Shown one piece after another: positions 35,502-45,380 of a stretch of 64,000 nucleotides of DNA. The stretch's first letter is position 1. Each line of letters starts with the position of its first letter. The notes below the pieces were generated by a model, which was not told where the DNA came from, searched no databases, and saw nothing but the letters and a program-made list of their open reading frames with translations. The DNA is taken from assembly GCA_017651645.1 (NCBI GenBank), contig JAGCCO010000008.1:101381-165380 (forward strand). The letters are read 5' to 3'. The position numbers and the translations under genes were made by a program. This stretch comes from Bacteroidales bacterium (GTDB lineage Bacteria > Bacteroidota > Bacteroidia > Bacteroidales > F082).

Positions 35502-37337
35502 TTATAAATCTCCCTCCAGTTTCAGTTCCGTCAGCAATGTCCTCAAATAAGGCCGTTCTTCCACCATCTTTTCAAACTTATCTTTGTCGGTGTAGGCCTC
35601 GATTTCGGCGGGACGCTCCATCACCTCGGGCTTGAGTTGGTATTGGTTGTTATGCAAACTTTGCTTCAGATGATGCTTCAAGGCGCTCATGCCTTCTGTG
35701 TCGTGCTCAAAGAGCAGATTGTCGACGCTGAAATGAATTTCAGCTTTACCCATTAATTTAGGAGTATACTTCCCCAATGCCGCTGCGAAGTTTGGGGAGA
35801 CATTCTTGTAACGGTTAACAAAATCAGCCCAAGCCGCAGTGAGTTGTTCTTGGGTGAATGGGGTATCCCAAGTCTCCTCTTTTTCTTCAGACTTCTTTTC
35901 GGCTTGCTGCATGGCCTTGTTGACGCTGATGCTGCTGGTGGTGCCGCGAGGCCGGACGACGGGTTGGGCAGGTGTCGCGGACGTTGAGCCCGTCGAAACA
36001 GGAGCGGCTTGTTGCTGAATTGTTGAATTGTTGGGCTGAACGGTGGTCTGTTGGACAGAAGGTTTAGGTGTCGGCCCTAATGCGGGCTCAGGTACCTTGG
36101 TTGTTGTTGACTGTGGTGCAGCAGCTGCAGGAGAAGGATTATGACCTGTTACTCCAGCTGCTGCTTGGGTAGGGTTTGGCTGTTGAGGCCTATTCTGCGG
36201 CATTTGCACGGGCTGCGCCTGGGCAGTAGGCATATTCAAGGCTTGGCTGCACAAGGCACACATTTTCAACAAAGCAATTTCCAAATGCAGGCGTTTGTTG
36301 TTGGCAGCACGATAGTCAATGTCACATTTATTGTTGATTTCCAATGCCTTAATCAAGAAGGGCAGGGGACAGGTCTGTGATTGCATCAGATACCTTTGCC
36401 TCAACTGCTCGCTGACCTCCAAAAGCTGCACTGTGACAGGGTCCTTGCACACCATAAGGCTTCTCAAATGGTTGCCCATGCCGCTGACAAAATGCTGTGG
36501 TTCAAAGCCCTTGCTAATGATGTCGTTGAGGATGAGCAGGATATCGCTCGTGTTTCCTCTCAAGATATAGTCGACGATTTGGAAATAATAGTCGTAGTCC
36601 AGCACATTCAGGTTGTCGATGACATCCTTGTAGGTGATGTTTTTACCCGAGAAACTGACCATTTGGTCGAAGATGGAGAGCGCGTCACGCAAGGCGCCGT
36701 CGGCCTTTTGGGCGATAATGTTCAGGGCCTCGGGTTCGGCAGCAACGCCTTCGCTTTGAGCGACAAAAGCCAAATGCTTGGCGATATCGTCTACCGTAAT
36801 TCGCTTGAAGTCAAAGATTTGGCAGCGTGAAAGAATGGTGGGGATGATTTTGTGCTTTTCTGTCGTGGCAAGGATGAACTTGGCGTACGCCGGGGGCTCT
36901 TCCAAAGTCTTCAGGAAAGCGTTGAAAGCCGCTGCAGAAAGCATGTGAACCTCGTCGATGATGTAGACCTTGTACTGACCGATTTGAGGAGGAATCCTCA
37001 CTTGGTCGACCAGACTGCGGATGTCTTCTACCGAGTTGTTGGATGCCGCGTCCAACTCATAGATGTTGAACGAAGCATTGTTGTTGAAGGCACGGCACGA
37101 TTCGCATTCGTTGCAGGCCTCCATGTTCTCCGTAGGGTTGAGGCAGTTGATGGTCTTGGCCATAATACGGGCGCAGGTGGTCTTGCCCACGCCGCGTGGA
37201 CCGCAAAACAAGAAGGCCTGTGCCAAGGTATTGTTGCGGATGGCGTTTTTCAAGGTAGAGGTAATGGAGCCTTGACCCACGACAGTATCGAAGGTTATCG
37301 GCCTGTATTTTCTTGCGGATACGACGAAATTTTCCAT
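35502..37337 (-). CDS. dnaX: DNA polymerase III subunit gamma/tau
   Basis: 611 residues. The clamp-loader ATPase start RKYRPITFDTVVGQGSIT, Walker A GPRGVGKTTCARIMAKT (about 45), a zinc-binding Cys cluster (NCLN...ACNECESCRAF), Walker B YIIDEVHML (about 125) and sensor region LATTEKHKIIPTILSRCQIF identify it. It loads the sliding clamp on DNA at the replication fork. Residues about 385-490 are a low-complexity linker rich in Pro, Gln, Thr and Ala, before a C-terminal tau-like domain. The linker includes VSTGST, encoded by an interspersed repeat at 35983-35999. Divergent promoters separate it from the deacetylase gene. Confidence 0.96.
   Translation of the reverse strand: MENFVVSARKYRPITFDTVVGQGSITSTLKNAIRNNTLAQAFLFCGPRGVGKTTCARIMAKTINCLNPTENMEACNECESCRAFNNNASFNIYELDAASNNSVEDIRSLVDQVRIPPQIGQYKVYIIDEVHMLSAAAFNAFLKTLEEPPAYAKFILATTEKHKIIPTILSRCQIFDFKRITVDDIAKHLAFVAQSEGVAAEPEALNIIAQKADGALRDALSIFDQMVSFSGKNITYKDVIDNLNVLDYDYYFQIVDYILRGNTSDILLILNDIISKGFEPQHFVSGMGNHLRSLMVCKDPVTVQLLEVSEQLRQRYLMQSQTCPLPFLIKALEINNKCDIDYRAANNKRLHLEIALLKMCALCSQALNMPTAQAQPVQMPQNRPQQPNPTQAAAGVTGHNPSPAAAAPQSTTTKVPEPALGPTPKPSVQQTTVQPNNSTIQQQAAPVSTGSTSATPAQPVVRPRGTTSSISVNKAMQQAEKKSEEKEETWDTPFTQEQLTAAWADFVNRYKNVSPNFAAALGKYTPKLMGKAEIHFSVDNLLFEHDTEGMSALKHHLKQSLHNNQYQLKPEVMERPAEIEAYTDKDKFEKMVEERPYLRTLLTELKLEGDL
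35983..35999. repeat. Interspersed repeat GTTGAGCCCGTCGAAAC in the dnaX linker
   Basis: A variant of the CCTGAGCCTGTCGAAGGG family with different closing bases; on the minus strand it encodes VSTGST within the low-complexity linker. Confidence 0.6.
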
Positions 37338-37364
37338 ATCGGGATAGCCTTTGTTTTAAACCGA

Positions 37365-37372
37365 CAAAGTTA
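37365..37372 (-). promoter_or_regulatory. -7 box TAACTTTG for dnaX
   Basis: An exact TAnnTTTG on the minus strand, 27 nt upstream of the dnaX ATG at 37337. Confidence 0.5.
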
Positions 37373-37444
37373 CAACTTTTCGGCGATGATTTCGCGAAGT
37401 TGGAACAATTTTCGGTTTTTTGCCTTTTGTATCGAAAATCATCC

Positions 37445-37452
37445 TATTTTTG
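37445..37452 (+). promoter_or_regulatory. -7 box TATTTTTG immediately before the deacetylase ATG
   Basis: The box ends 5 nt before the ATG at 37458, so the transcript would start at or near the initiation codon (leaderless). Confidence 0.4.
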
Positions 37453-37457
37453 TGGCA

Positions 37458-38768
37458 ATGAAAATGCTGATTCTTGTACCGAAAGTCACAGGGCGCGTGA
37501 TGTATGTCTTCGATTTGATGCTCAGGCAGTTGCTTGGGCTTGAATACGAATTGACTACCGATGCCGAGTCGTTCAAGTCATTCGACGGACCGAAGTTGCA
37601 TTATGGCATGCAACGCCTTGACGATGAACCTTTTGTAAAAGCATCGGACATGCTTTTCGAACGGCATATTCATGAACAATCGTTTCGCACGATTGATTTC
37701 GAAGGCACAGAGGCTCCGTTTGCGGTCTTCGGCCAGGGTAACCTCATGCCTTTCGATGTGTTTGCCGCCTCCTTTTTCTTGGTTTCCCGTTATGAGGAAT
37801 ACCTTTCACAAGTGCGTGATCAATACGGTCGTTTCCGCGCTGAATCGTCATGGATGTACGAGAACAGCATGCTTCAGAAGCCTCTGGTCAACATCTGGGC
37901 TATTGCTTTGGGCAAACGCTTGAAAGCTTTGTATCCTGTCTTGTCACTTAAAAAGCCGAAGTTTACTTTCGTCCCGACTTACGATATCGATGCGGCCTGG
38001 TCGTACAAGCATAAGGGCATTTATAGAACCGTGGGCGGTTTCCTCAAGGATTTGGCTTCAGGCGACCGCGAGCGTATCCGCGAAAGGCATCAGGTGTTGC
38101 GTGGCAAACGGAAAGATCCTTTCGATTCCTTCGATTTCCAGTTCGAATTGCAGAAAGAGTTCAAACTCAAGCCGATATACTTCATTCTTTGCGGAGAATA
38201 CGACACCAATGACAAGAACATCTCGCTCCGCAAGGAGGCTTTCCGCAACCTTATCAAACATCTCGGCGACTATGCCGATGTGGGCATTCATCCTTCGTTT
38301 TCCTCCTATCTCGACATTGAAAAGATGCGGACGGAAATCAACAACCTATCGGAAGTCCTGCATCGTCCGTTGACTAAAAGCCGCCAGCATTTTTTGAGGA
38401 TGAACATGCCGCGTAGTTATCAGAAACTCATCGAGTTGGATATCACCGACGACTACACCATGGGCTTTGCCTCGCAGGCAGGGTTCCGTGCGGGCATTGC
38501 CGATACTTTCCGTTTTTATGACCTCGAAAACGACATGGTCACCAACTTGCGCGTGCATCCTTTTGCCCTCATGGATGGCACCATGCGTGATTACCTTAAC
38601 CTTGACCTGGAGGCTTCATTCCAACTCGCCAAACAACTTGTCGACGAAGTGAAAGCAGTAGGGGGGACCTTCATCTATTTGACACATAACGAAACCCTTG
38701 GCGGCGAGAAGCGTTGGGTCGGTTGGCCCGAGATGTACCGTCGCCTTTTAGACCATATTAGCACTTAA
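37458..38768 (+). CDS. Polysaccharide deacetylase family protein
   Basis: 436 residues from ATG 37458 (MKMLILVPKVTGRVMYVFDL); the frame extends far upstream but that part is antisense to dnaX. The N-terminal 150 residues resemble the domain that precedes a NodB-like barrel in Bacteroidetes proteins (GNLMPFDVFAASFFLVSRYEEYL). The barrel part has FVPTYDIDAAWSY, where the DxD-like acids may bind metal, then YADVGIHPSFSSYLD with the conserved His, and GFASQAGFRAGIADTF and RVHPFALMDGTM. These enzymes remove acetyl groups from N-acetylated sugars in cell-surface glycans. The downstream FemAB/GNAT-like gene is in the same direction, 82 bp later, pointing to a role in surface polysaccharide. Confidence 0.85.
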   Translation: MKMLILVPKVTGRVMYVFDLMLRQLLGLEYELTTDAESFKSFDGPKLHYGMQRLDDEPFVKASDMLFERHIHEQSFRTIDFEGTEAPFAVFGQGNLMPFDVFAASFFLVSRYEEYLSQVRDQYGRFRAESSWMYENSMLQKPLVNIWAIALGKRLKALYPVLSLKKPKFTFVPTYDIDAAWSYKHKGIYRTVGGFLKDLASGDRERIRERHQVLRGKRKDPFDSFDFQFELQKEFKLKPIYFILCGEYDTNDKNISLRKEAFRNLIKHLGDYADVGIHPSFSSYLDIEKMRTEINNLSEVLHRPLTKSRQHFLRMNMPRSYQKLIELDITDDYTMGFASQAGFRAGIADTFRFYDLENDMVTNLRVHPFALMDGTMRDYLNLDLEASFQLAKQLVDEVKAVGGTFIYLTHNETLGGEKRWVGWPEMYRRLLDHIST

Positions 38769-38850
38769 TGAATTACTTGAAATCCATATCCATAATTCCA
38801 ATAAATTCAACGAAATACAATTCTGAAAATCTCTAATTCCTGATAAATAA

Positions 38851-39780
38851 ATGATTCAATACCTCACCCATAACCAAATCAATCTGAATAAATGGGACGC
38901 CACCATCGCCGAATGCGGTAACATCTATGCCTATTCCTGGTATCTCGACATCGTCCATCCTGGCTGGGATGCCCTGGTTGAGGACGACTATCAGTCCGTC
39001 ATGCCCCTGACCGGTGGAAAGAAGTTCGGTGTCAATTATTTATTTCAGCCCTATTTTGCACAACAGTTAGGTGTTTTCTCAAGACAATTTCTGACGCCTG
39101 AAAAAACGGAGGCGTTTTTGAAAGCCATACCTTCGAAGTACCGTTTTGCTGAAATCAGATTGAATGAAAGTAATATATTAAGTAAAGACATTGAAGGTAT
39201 TGAATATCATCGCAATGTGCTTCTGGATTTGAATCAGGATTACAGTGCTATTAAGGAGAACTACCATACCAATACCAAACGCAACCTTGCCAAGGCTGGG
39301 GAGCATAATCTGCAACTGATCTTTAATGTGATTCCTTATCATGTGGTGGCCTTGTTCAGGGACAACCGTGGCGCCACGCTCGACAAATGGGGTGATGCCG
39401 AATACGGTAACCTGATAAGTCTGGGGAAAACTGCCCAAAACCGTAAGTCTGCCTTTATCCTCGGGGTAAACGAAATGGGTGACGGCGAAATACTCTGTGC
39501 CGCGCTGTTCATGAAAGCCAATAACCGTATCACGTTCCTTTTCTCCGGCCTCAACGAGAAAGGCAAAGAGCGGCAGGCCATGACCTACATGCTCGACCAA
39601 GTCATCCAAAAATATGCAGGTCAGCCCGTTACCCTCGATTTCGAAGGCTCCGATGATGAGAATCTGGCGCGTTTCTATCTCGGCTTCGGAGGGGTGGAGA
39701 CCAAATATCCTTCTTACTCCTTCAACAGACTATCTGGGTTAGAAAATAAGGTGTTGAAGCTTTGGAAGAATAGGAAATAA
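38851..39780 (+). CDS. FemAB/GNAT-like acyltransferase
   Basis: 309 residues. The pattern YSWYLDIVHPGWDALVEDDY, then LLDLNQDYSAIKENYHTNTKRNLAKA, and a second half with LGVNEMGDGEILCAALFMKA and FLFSGLNEKGKERQAMTYML is that of the BioF2/GNAT (FemAB-like) fold. DFEGSDDENLARFYLGFGG ends the domain. Such proteins add acyl or amino-acyl groups to sugars or peptidoglycan peptides. The donor and acceptor are unknown here. The deacetylase just upstream suggests a joint role in modifying surface glycans. Cytoplasmic; no signal peptide. Confidence 0.75.
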   Translation: MIQYLTHNQINLNKWDATIAECGNIYAYSWYLDIVHPGWDALVEDDYQSVMPLTGGKKFGVNYLFQPYFAQQLGVFSRQFLTPEKTEAFLKAIPSKYRFAEIRLNESNILSKDIEGIEYHRNVLLDLNQDYSAIKENYHTNTKRNLAKAGEHNLQLIFNVIPYHVVALFRDNRGATLDKWGDAEYGNLISLGKTAQNRKSAFILGVNEMGDGEILCAALFMKANNRITFLFSGLNEKGKERQAMTYMLDQVIQKYAGQPVTLDFEGSDDENLARFYLGFGGVETKYPSYSFNRLSGLENKVLKLWKNRK

Positions 39781-39858
39781 GTGTCTGAGGACCAAACTAA
39801 TTGGTGAAATCAAATCTGTCTATTGAGGCTACTCAACTTGTACGAGAATTATATGTAA

Positions 39859-39892
39859 AATCGCCCGCCAGGATTGTTTCTAACGGGCGATT
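39859..39892. terminator. Bidirectional stem-loop between convergent genes
   Basis: Stem AATCGCCCG / CGGGCGATT with a 16-nt loop between the stops at 39780 (plus) and 39914 (minus). T-tracts are weak. Confidence 0.6.
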
Positions 39893-39913
39893 ACAGGATA
39901 ATATATCCAGCGA

Positions 39914-42064
39914 TTATTTCGCGTCCTTAGGATAATTCACTCCCATATTGTAGAGAATGAACGAATAGATGTCGGCCTGCTCTTCCAAAACCTTGGAGAT
40001 GGGCTTGCCACCGCCGTGTCCGGCCTTGGTGTCGATGCGGATGATCTTGGGCTGGTCGCCGGTTTGGGCGGCCTGCAAGGCTGCGGCATACTTGAACGAG
40101 TGAGCGGGCACAACACGGTCGTCGTGGTCGGCAGTGGTGACCATGATGGCGGGATAGTGCACGTTTTCACCGCTTTGGACGGTATGCAGCGGCGAGTAGG
40201 CATACAATGCCTTGAACATGGCCTCGTCGTCTTCGCTGGTGCCGTAGTCGCTGGCCCAGTTCCAGCCGATGGTGAAGAGATGGTAGCGCAGCATGTCCAT
40301 CACGCCGACTTGCGGCACGGCCACGGCAAAGAGGTCGGGACGCTGGTTGACGACAGCACCGACGAGCAGACCGCCGTTTGAGCCACCATTCAAAGCCAAG
40401 TACTTCGGCGAGGTGTAGTTATTCTTAATAAGGTACTCGGCACAGGCGATGCAGTCGTCGAAGACGTTCTGCTTCTGCAACTTGGTGCCGGCGATATGCC
40501 AGTCCTCACCATATTCGTTGCCACCGCGCAGGTTCATTTGGGCATAGATGCCGCCATTCTCGAGGAAGGGCAGACGCGAGGTGCTGAAACCTGGGTTGAG
40601 GGTGATGTTGAAGCCACCGTAGCCATACAGGAAGGTCGGGTTGGTGCCGTCTTTCTGCATGCCTTTCTTGTAGGTCAGGAACATCGGAACCTTGGTGCCA
40701 TCCTTCGAGTCGACGAAGACCTGCTCGGTGACGAAATCGTCCGACTTGAAGTCAATGGCGGGAGCACGGAACACCGTTGAGGTGTTGTCATCGATGTTGT
40801 ACTGGTAAATCGTGGTGGGGAAGGCGAAGGAGGTGAAGGCGTAGAACACCTCGGGCTCCTCGTATTTGCTACTGAAACCGACGGCGCCGTAAGTAGGCAA
40901 AGCGATTTCATGGAGTTGCTTGCCGTCCATGGTGTAGACATAGGCGTGGTTGGAGGCATCTTGGTCGTAAGTGACGATCATCTTGCCCTTAGCTAAGCTG
41001 ATGCCAGCGATGACGTTCTCGCTTTCGGGAATCACGTCCACCCAGTTCTCCATCTGCGGGGCTTTGGCCGACACGCGGCAGATGCGGCCCTTGGGCGCGT
41101 TGTAATTGGTGAAGATATAAAGCACATCGTCAATCACGTCGATGGGCATGTATTGGTAGTCCATATCGTCTGCAATCTGCACGAACTTGCCGTTTGGGTC
41201 TTCCATGTCTCTGATCCACAGCGTGCTGCCTGCACCTTGACCGCTCTCGAAGAGGAACATGTAATGCTCGTCCTCGGTGAGGTCTACCTGGTGGAAATAG
41301 CGCGGCTGGGCGGGGTTGCTATAGAAGAGTTCATCTTGTTCTTGAGGCGTGCCGAGTTTGTGGTAGTAGATCTTGTGGTTCTCGTTCACGTTGCTGAACT
41401 CCTTGCCTTCGGTGGGGCGGTCGTAGGCGGCATAGAAGAAGCCGTCCTTGTACCACGAGGCACCGGTGAACTTGGCCCATTCGATATGGTCGGGGAGGAG
41501 TTCGAGGGTCTCCATGTCCTTCACGTAGATCTCGACCCAGTCAGAACCGCTGCGTTGGATGGTGTAGGCCATGTATTTGCCGTCTTTGTCGAAGCTGATG
41601 CCGCCTAATGAGACGGTGCCGTCGTCGGAGAGGGCGTTGGGGTCGAGGAGCACGGTAGGCTCGCCGTCAAGCGTCTCCTGCATGTAGATGACGTTTTGGT
41701 TTTGGAGGCCGTCGTTCTTCGAGTAGATGTAACGGCCGTGTTTCTTCGAAGGCATGCCGTAGCGCTCGTAGTTGACGAGTTCCGTCAGGCGGTCCTTGAG
41801 GGCGTTGCGGAAGGGGATGTGGCTCAGGTAGTCGTAGGTGACTTCGTTCTGTTCCTTGACCCATTGTGCGGTCTCGGCGGAGGTGTCGTTTTCGAGCCAA
41901 CGGTACGGGTCGGCGACCAGCGTGCCGAAGTAGTCGTCAACGACGGTGTCTTTTCTCGTCTCGGGGTAAGCCTTGACGGAATAGCGTTCAGCGGGCTGCG
42001 GTTTCGGGTTGCAGCCCATTAGGGTGATGATACTGCCCATAATCAGTAAAGTGGATTTTTTCAT
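39914..42064 (-). CDS. Prolyl oligopeptidase family serine peptidase (S9A) lipoprotein
   Basis: 716 residues. Lipoprotein signal MKKSTLLIMGSIITLMGCNP; a seven-bladed propeller (DPYRWLENDTSAETAQWVKE; YTIQRSGSDWVEIYVKDME); then the hydrolase domain. The catalytic Ser lies in ALNGGSNGGLLVGA (about 560), Asp in TTADHDDRVVPAHS, and His in DTKAGHGGGKPISK. The propeller limits access to short peptides, with cleavage after proline. It probably digests peptides released by the secreted proteases at the cell surface or in the periplasm. Length and motifs are normal. Confidence 0.95.
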   Translation of the reverse strand: MKKSTLLIMGSIITLMGCNPKPQPAERYSVKAYPETRKDTVVDDYFGTLVADPYRWLENDTSAETAQWVKEQNEVTYDYLSHIPFRNALKDRLTELVNYERYGMPSKKHGRYIYSKNDGLQNQNVIYMQETLDGEPTVLLDPNALSDDGTVSLGGISFDKDGKYMAYTIQRSGSDWVEIYVKDMETLELLPDHIEWAKFTGASWYKDGFFYAAYDRPTEGKEFSNVNENHKIYYHKLGTPQEQDELFYSNPAQPRYFHQVDLTEDEHYMFLFESGQGAGSTLWIRDMEDPNGKFVQIADDMDYQYMPIDVIDDVLYIFTNYNAPKGRICRVSAKAPQMENWVDVIPESENVIAGISLAKGKMIVTYDQDASNHAYVYTMDGKQLHEIALPTYGAVGFSSKYEEPEVFYAFTSFAFPTTIYQYNIDDNTSTVFRAPAIDFKSDDFVTEQVFVDSKDGTKVPMFLTYKKGMQKDGTNPTFLYGYGGFNITLNPGFSTSRLPFLENGGIYAQMNLRGGNEYGEDWHIAGTKLQKQNVFDDCIACAEYLIKNNYTSPKYLALNGGSNGGLLVGAVVNQRPDLFAVAVPQVGVMDMLRYHLFTIGWNWASDYGTSEDDEAMFKALYAYSPLHTVQSGENVHYPAIMVTTADHDDRVVPAHSFKYAAALQAAQTGDQPKIIRIDTKAGHGGGKPISKVLEEQADIYSFILYNMGVNYPKDAK

Positions 42065-42088
42065 TATTTGTTGATTTTGAGATTGTTA

Positions 42089-44038
42089 TCACATCTTATC
42101 CATCTCCGAATCATCCTCAATCCGCAGATTGTCGATGATGAACTTCTGGCGTTCCATGGTGTTCTTGCCCATGTAGTATTCCAGCAGCTCTTTGATGCCG
42201 AAGTCGTAACGCAAGATGACGGGCTCGAGCCTCATATTGGGACCGATGAAGCCGCGGAACTCATCAGGGGAGATTTCGCCCAATCCTTTGAAACGGGTAA
42301 TCTCGGCCTGCTTGCCGCATTTCTCCTTGGCATTAATGCGTTCTTCGTCGCTGTAGCAATAGTAGGTCTCCTTCTTGTTGCGCACGCGGAACAGGGGCGT
42401 CTGTAAGATGTAGACATGACCGTTACGCACTAGGTCGGGGTAGAACTGCAGGAAGAAGGTGAGCATCAGCAGGCGGATGTGCATGCCGTCGACATCGGCA
42501 TCGGTGGCGATGACAATGTTGTTGTAGCGCAGGTTCTCGATGTCCTCGTCGATGTTCAAGGCGGCTTGCAGCAGGTTGAATTCCTCATTCTCGTAGCACA
42601 CTTTCTTGGTCATGCCCAAGCAGTTGAGCGGCTTGCCCCTCAGGCTGAACACGGCCTGGGTCTGCACGTCGCGGCTCTTGGTGATGCTTCCCGAGGCGGA
42701 GTCTCCCTCGGTGATGAAGATGGTGCTCTCGAGGCGTTTCTCGTTAGTTGTATTGAGGTGGATGCGGCAGTCGCGGAGCTTCTTGTTGTTCAGGCTGACC
42801 TTCTTGGCACTCTCGCGGGCGGCCTTCTTGATGCCTGCAATTTCCTTGCGCTCTTTTTCATTGGCTTGGATCTTTGCTTGCAAAACGCTGACCGTCTCAG
42901 GGTTCTTGTGCAGGTAGTTGTCCAAGTGGCGCTTCAAGATGTCGAAAACGTAGGTTTTTAGGAAGGGGCTATCATTAGTGCCATCGGGGTTGTTGGGCGC
43001 AAGATGGGTGGAGCCAAGTTTGGTCTTGGTCTGTGCCTCAAACACAGGCTCTTGAATCCTTACGCACAAGGCGCAAACCAAGCCTTGGCGGATGTCGGCG
43101 GGCTCGTATTCCTTTTGGTAGAACTCGCGCACCACGCGGGCATAGCCCTCGCGGAAAGCGGACTGGTGTGTACCGCCTTCAGTGGTATGCTGTCCGTTGA
43201 CGAAGGAATAGAAATAGTCGCTCGACTGACCGTTCACGTGGGTGAAAGCGGCCTCAAAGTCGCCGTCCTTGATATGGATGATGGGGTAGAGGCCTTCGCC
43301 TTCCATGTTGTTCTGCAAGAGGTCGAGAAGGCCGTTCTTGGAGTAATAGCGTTTGTCGTTGTATATCAGGCTCAAGCCACGGTTGAGGTAGGCGTAGTTC
43401 CACACGCGTTTCTCAATATATTCATCCACATAGTGAAAGTTGCCGAAAAGAGCAGAATCCGGGATGAACTCAGTTAAAGTTCCAGTATCCAAGGTCCCTG
43501 AGCCCGTCGAAGGGCCGACCTCAATGATCCCTGAATCATTAATCAACTTTCCCTGCGAAAATTCCACAATCCTCGTCTTGCCCTCGCGGACCGACTGCAC
43601 CTTGAAATAAGATGAAAGCGCATTGACGGCCTTGGTACCCACACCGTTCAAGCCGACCGACTTTTGGAACACTTTGCTATCGTATTTCGCGCCTGTATTA
43701 AGTTGCGAGACGGCTTCCTTCAGCTTGCCCAACGGGATGCCGCGGCCATAGTCGCGGATGCTGACTTTTTTCTCTGCCTTGTTGACCGTCACCTCGATTT
43801 TCTTGCCGAAGCCCGAAGTGAACTCGTCGATGGAGTTGTCGATCACTTCTTTGATGAGTACATAGATGCCGTCATCCTGCGAGGCGCCGTCGCCGAGCTT
43901 GCCGATATACATACCCGGACGGCGACGGATGTGCTCCATGTCCTCAAGGTGGACAATGCTGTCGTCGTTATAGTTTTCTACAGTAGGAGTGGGGTCTTCG
44001 TTTTGATTGAAGATATCGTCGTCGTTGATTTCGCTCAT
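42089..44038 (-). CDS. parE: DNA topoisomerase IV subunit B
   Basis: 649 residues. GHKL ATPase motifs ([38 protein letters not shown]) are followed by the transducer domain and Toprim domain ([31 protein letters not shown]), ending with [17 protein letters not shown]. The short form and the Toprim sequence fit ParE better than GyrB. It decatenates chromosomes with ParC. An extra peptide [11 protein letters not shown] lies between the GHKL and transducer parts (residues about 180-190), encoded by an interspersed repeat at 43496-43515; family members usually go directly from the strand to GTxxxFxPD. The promoter is in the 35-bp gap before the flippase stop. Confidence 0.92.
   Translation of the reverse strand: MSEINDDDIFNQNEDPTPTVENYNDDSIVHLEDMEHIRRRPGMYIGKLGDGASQDDGIYVLIKEVIDNSIDEFTSGFGKKIEVTVNKAEKKVSIRDYGRGIPLGKLKEAVSQLNTGAKYDSKVFQKSVGLNGVGTKAVNALSSYFKVQSVREGKTRIVEFSQGKLINDSGIIEVGPSTGSGTLDTGTLTEFIPDSALFGNFHYVDEYIEKRVWNYAYLNRGLSLIYNDKRYYSKNGLLDLLQNNMEGEGLYPIIHIKDGDFEAAFTHVNGQSSDYFYSFVNGQHTTEGGTHQSAFREGYARVVREFYQKEYEPADIRQGLVCALCVRIQEPVFEAQTKTKLGSTHLAPNNPDGTNDSPFLKTYVFDILKRHLDNYLHKNPETVSVLQAKIQANEKERKEIAGIKKAARESAKKVSLNNKKLRDCRIHLNTTNEKRLESTIFITEGDSASGSITKSRDVQTQAVFSLRGKPLNCLGMTKKVCYENEEFNLLQAALNIDEDIENLRYNNIVIATDADVDGMHIRLLMLTFFLQFYPDLVRNGHVYILQTPLFRVRNKKETYYCYSDEERINAKEKCGKQAEITRFKGLGEISPDEFRGFIGPNMRLEPVILRYDFGIKELLEYYMGKNTMERQKFIIDNLRIEDDSEMDKM
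43496..43515. repeat. Interspersed repeat CCCTGAGCCCGTCGAAGGGC inside parE
   Basis: On the minus strand it encodes PSTGSG in frame within an essential topoisomerase gene. It differs by one base from the copy at 20368-20387. Confidence 0.75.
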
Positions 44039-44054
44039 AAATGTGGATTTTGCG

Positions 44055-44062
44055 CAAAATTA
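44055..44062 (-). promoter_or_regulatory. -7 box TAATTTTG for parE
   Basis: Exact TAnnTTTG on the minus strand, 16 nt before the ATG at 44038. The -33 element is not clear. Confidence 0.4.
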
Positions 44063-44073
44063 CTAAAAAATCG

Positions 44074-45357
44074 TCAAAATAGGCTCTTAACTGTTGTTTT
44101 CACCCATTCCCAATCTTCGCGGTTTGGAATCAGCTGCCCAAACCGACTTCCTGTGTGTTTGTGGAAGACAATCCATTGGTAAACGAACAAGGTCGCATAG
44201 GTCAATGTTGTGGTGATGGCAGCGCCTCGTATGCCCAGCAAGGGAATCAAAACGAAAGCGGAAACAAGGGTTACCGAAAGGCCAATCAGCGAGGCGTAGA
44301 GGTTGTATTTGGGTTTGCCCGTGCCTGAGAAATAATTGGCCAAAATAGTGTGCGCCGAGAAAAACACAATACCAGGTGTAATTAAAAGGATTACGGTGTG
44401 GATGCCGCTAAACTCTCCAGAAAACAGCCATTCGAAAAAGCGGGATGGTAGCAAGCAAATTATTAGCAATGCAGTGAAAGTCAGTATGATGGATAGTTTC
44501 ATGAAACGCAGTGTAAGCTGTGAGGCTCGTTCTTTCTTTTCAGTGTTGCTTAATGCAGAGAACTCCACCAGCCCAATGCTTTGGCCCACGATATTCACGC
44601 CTTCGGTAACCTGCGTTCCAGAGGCATAAACACCAAGGGATCTCTCGTCGCAATGCGTCTTCAAAAGATAAAGGCTCAGACGTTTGTTGAGTGTGCTGAC
44701 CAAGGTGGAGAGTTGTATGAAAGCACCGTAGTGGAACAATTCCTTGAAACTGCTTTTCAAAGGCTCGTGGCCTTCGCGTTTCATAGTGGGGAAGAGCAAC
44801 ACCCATCCGATAAGGGTGGCCAACGAATAGCCGCATAACTGGGAATATAACAAGGCTTTGGCTGTTCGGATATTCAAAGCAAATATCAAGACGGCCATCA
44901 TCGTGACTTGTGTCAATATTTGTATGAGAAACAGCCAGTTATAAGTCGCCACTTTTTCTTTTCCGAGGAAATGGTTGAGATTGAACTCATGGAAGCTGTA
45001 GATGAAGGTCATCAGCAGAACGAGCCAAGCATAGCCTTCAGGTACGATGGTGTGATAGAAGTTTGGGAAGAAATGTAAGACATTGAACAACAGGAGGTAA
45101 ATTAGCATCACGAAGGCAATCCAACCGTACGAAATCTTCATCAGCGTGGCGAGTTTCTTGCGAGGTGTGAAATACACCAATCCGCTGCCTGCGATGAGTT
45201 CGATGCCTATTAATAAAAAGGTGATGTCTGTCTGGGCGATGAAAGCCTTGCCCCATTCAGCGGCACCGAGGTATCTCGTACCCATGATGAGTGTGGCCAA
45301 CTGCGTCAGCACATTGACCGCTCTTGCCGCTCCCGTTCCCAGAATTTTTTTGAACAT
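44074..45357 (-). CDS. Wzx-type polysaccharide flippase
   Basis: 427 residues with about twelve membrane helices. The start KILGTGAARAVNVLTQLATLIMG and the repeated helix pairs (for example LLITPGIVFFSAHTILANYF and LYASLIGLSVTLVSAFVLIP) are those of the MATE/MOP polysaccharide exporter family. It should flip lipid-linked oligosaccharides across the inner membrane. The glycosyltransferases that would complete a locus are not adjacent, so the particular glycan is unknown. A good promoter lies upstream at 45381-45410. Confidence 0.85.
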   Translation of the reverse strand: MFKKILGTGAARAVNVLTQLATLIMGTRYLGAAEWGKAFIAQTDITFLLIGIELIAGSGLVYFTPRKKLATLMKISYGWIAFVMLIYLLLFNVLHFFPNFYHTIVPEGYAWLVLLMTFIYSFHEFNLNHFLGKEKVATYNWLFLIQILTQVTMMAVLIFALNIRTAKALLYSQLCGYSLATLIGWVLLFPTMKREGHEPLKSSFKELFHYGAFIQLSTLVSTLNKRLSLYLLKTHCDERSLGVYASGTQVTEGVNIVGQSIGLVEFSALSNTEKKERASQLTLRFMKLSIILTFTALLIICLLPSRFFEWLFSGEFSGIHTVILLITPGIVFFSAHTILANYFSGTGKPKYNLYASLIGLSVTLVSAFVLIPLLGIRGAAITTTLTYATLFVYQWIVFHKHTGSRFGQLIPNREDWEWVKTTVKSLF

Positions 45358-45380
45358 TCCTTCAACTCCTTTTGAACCTG

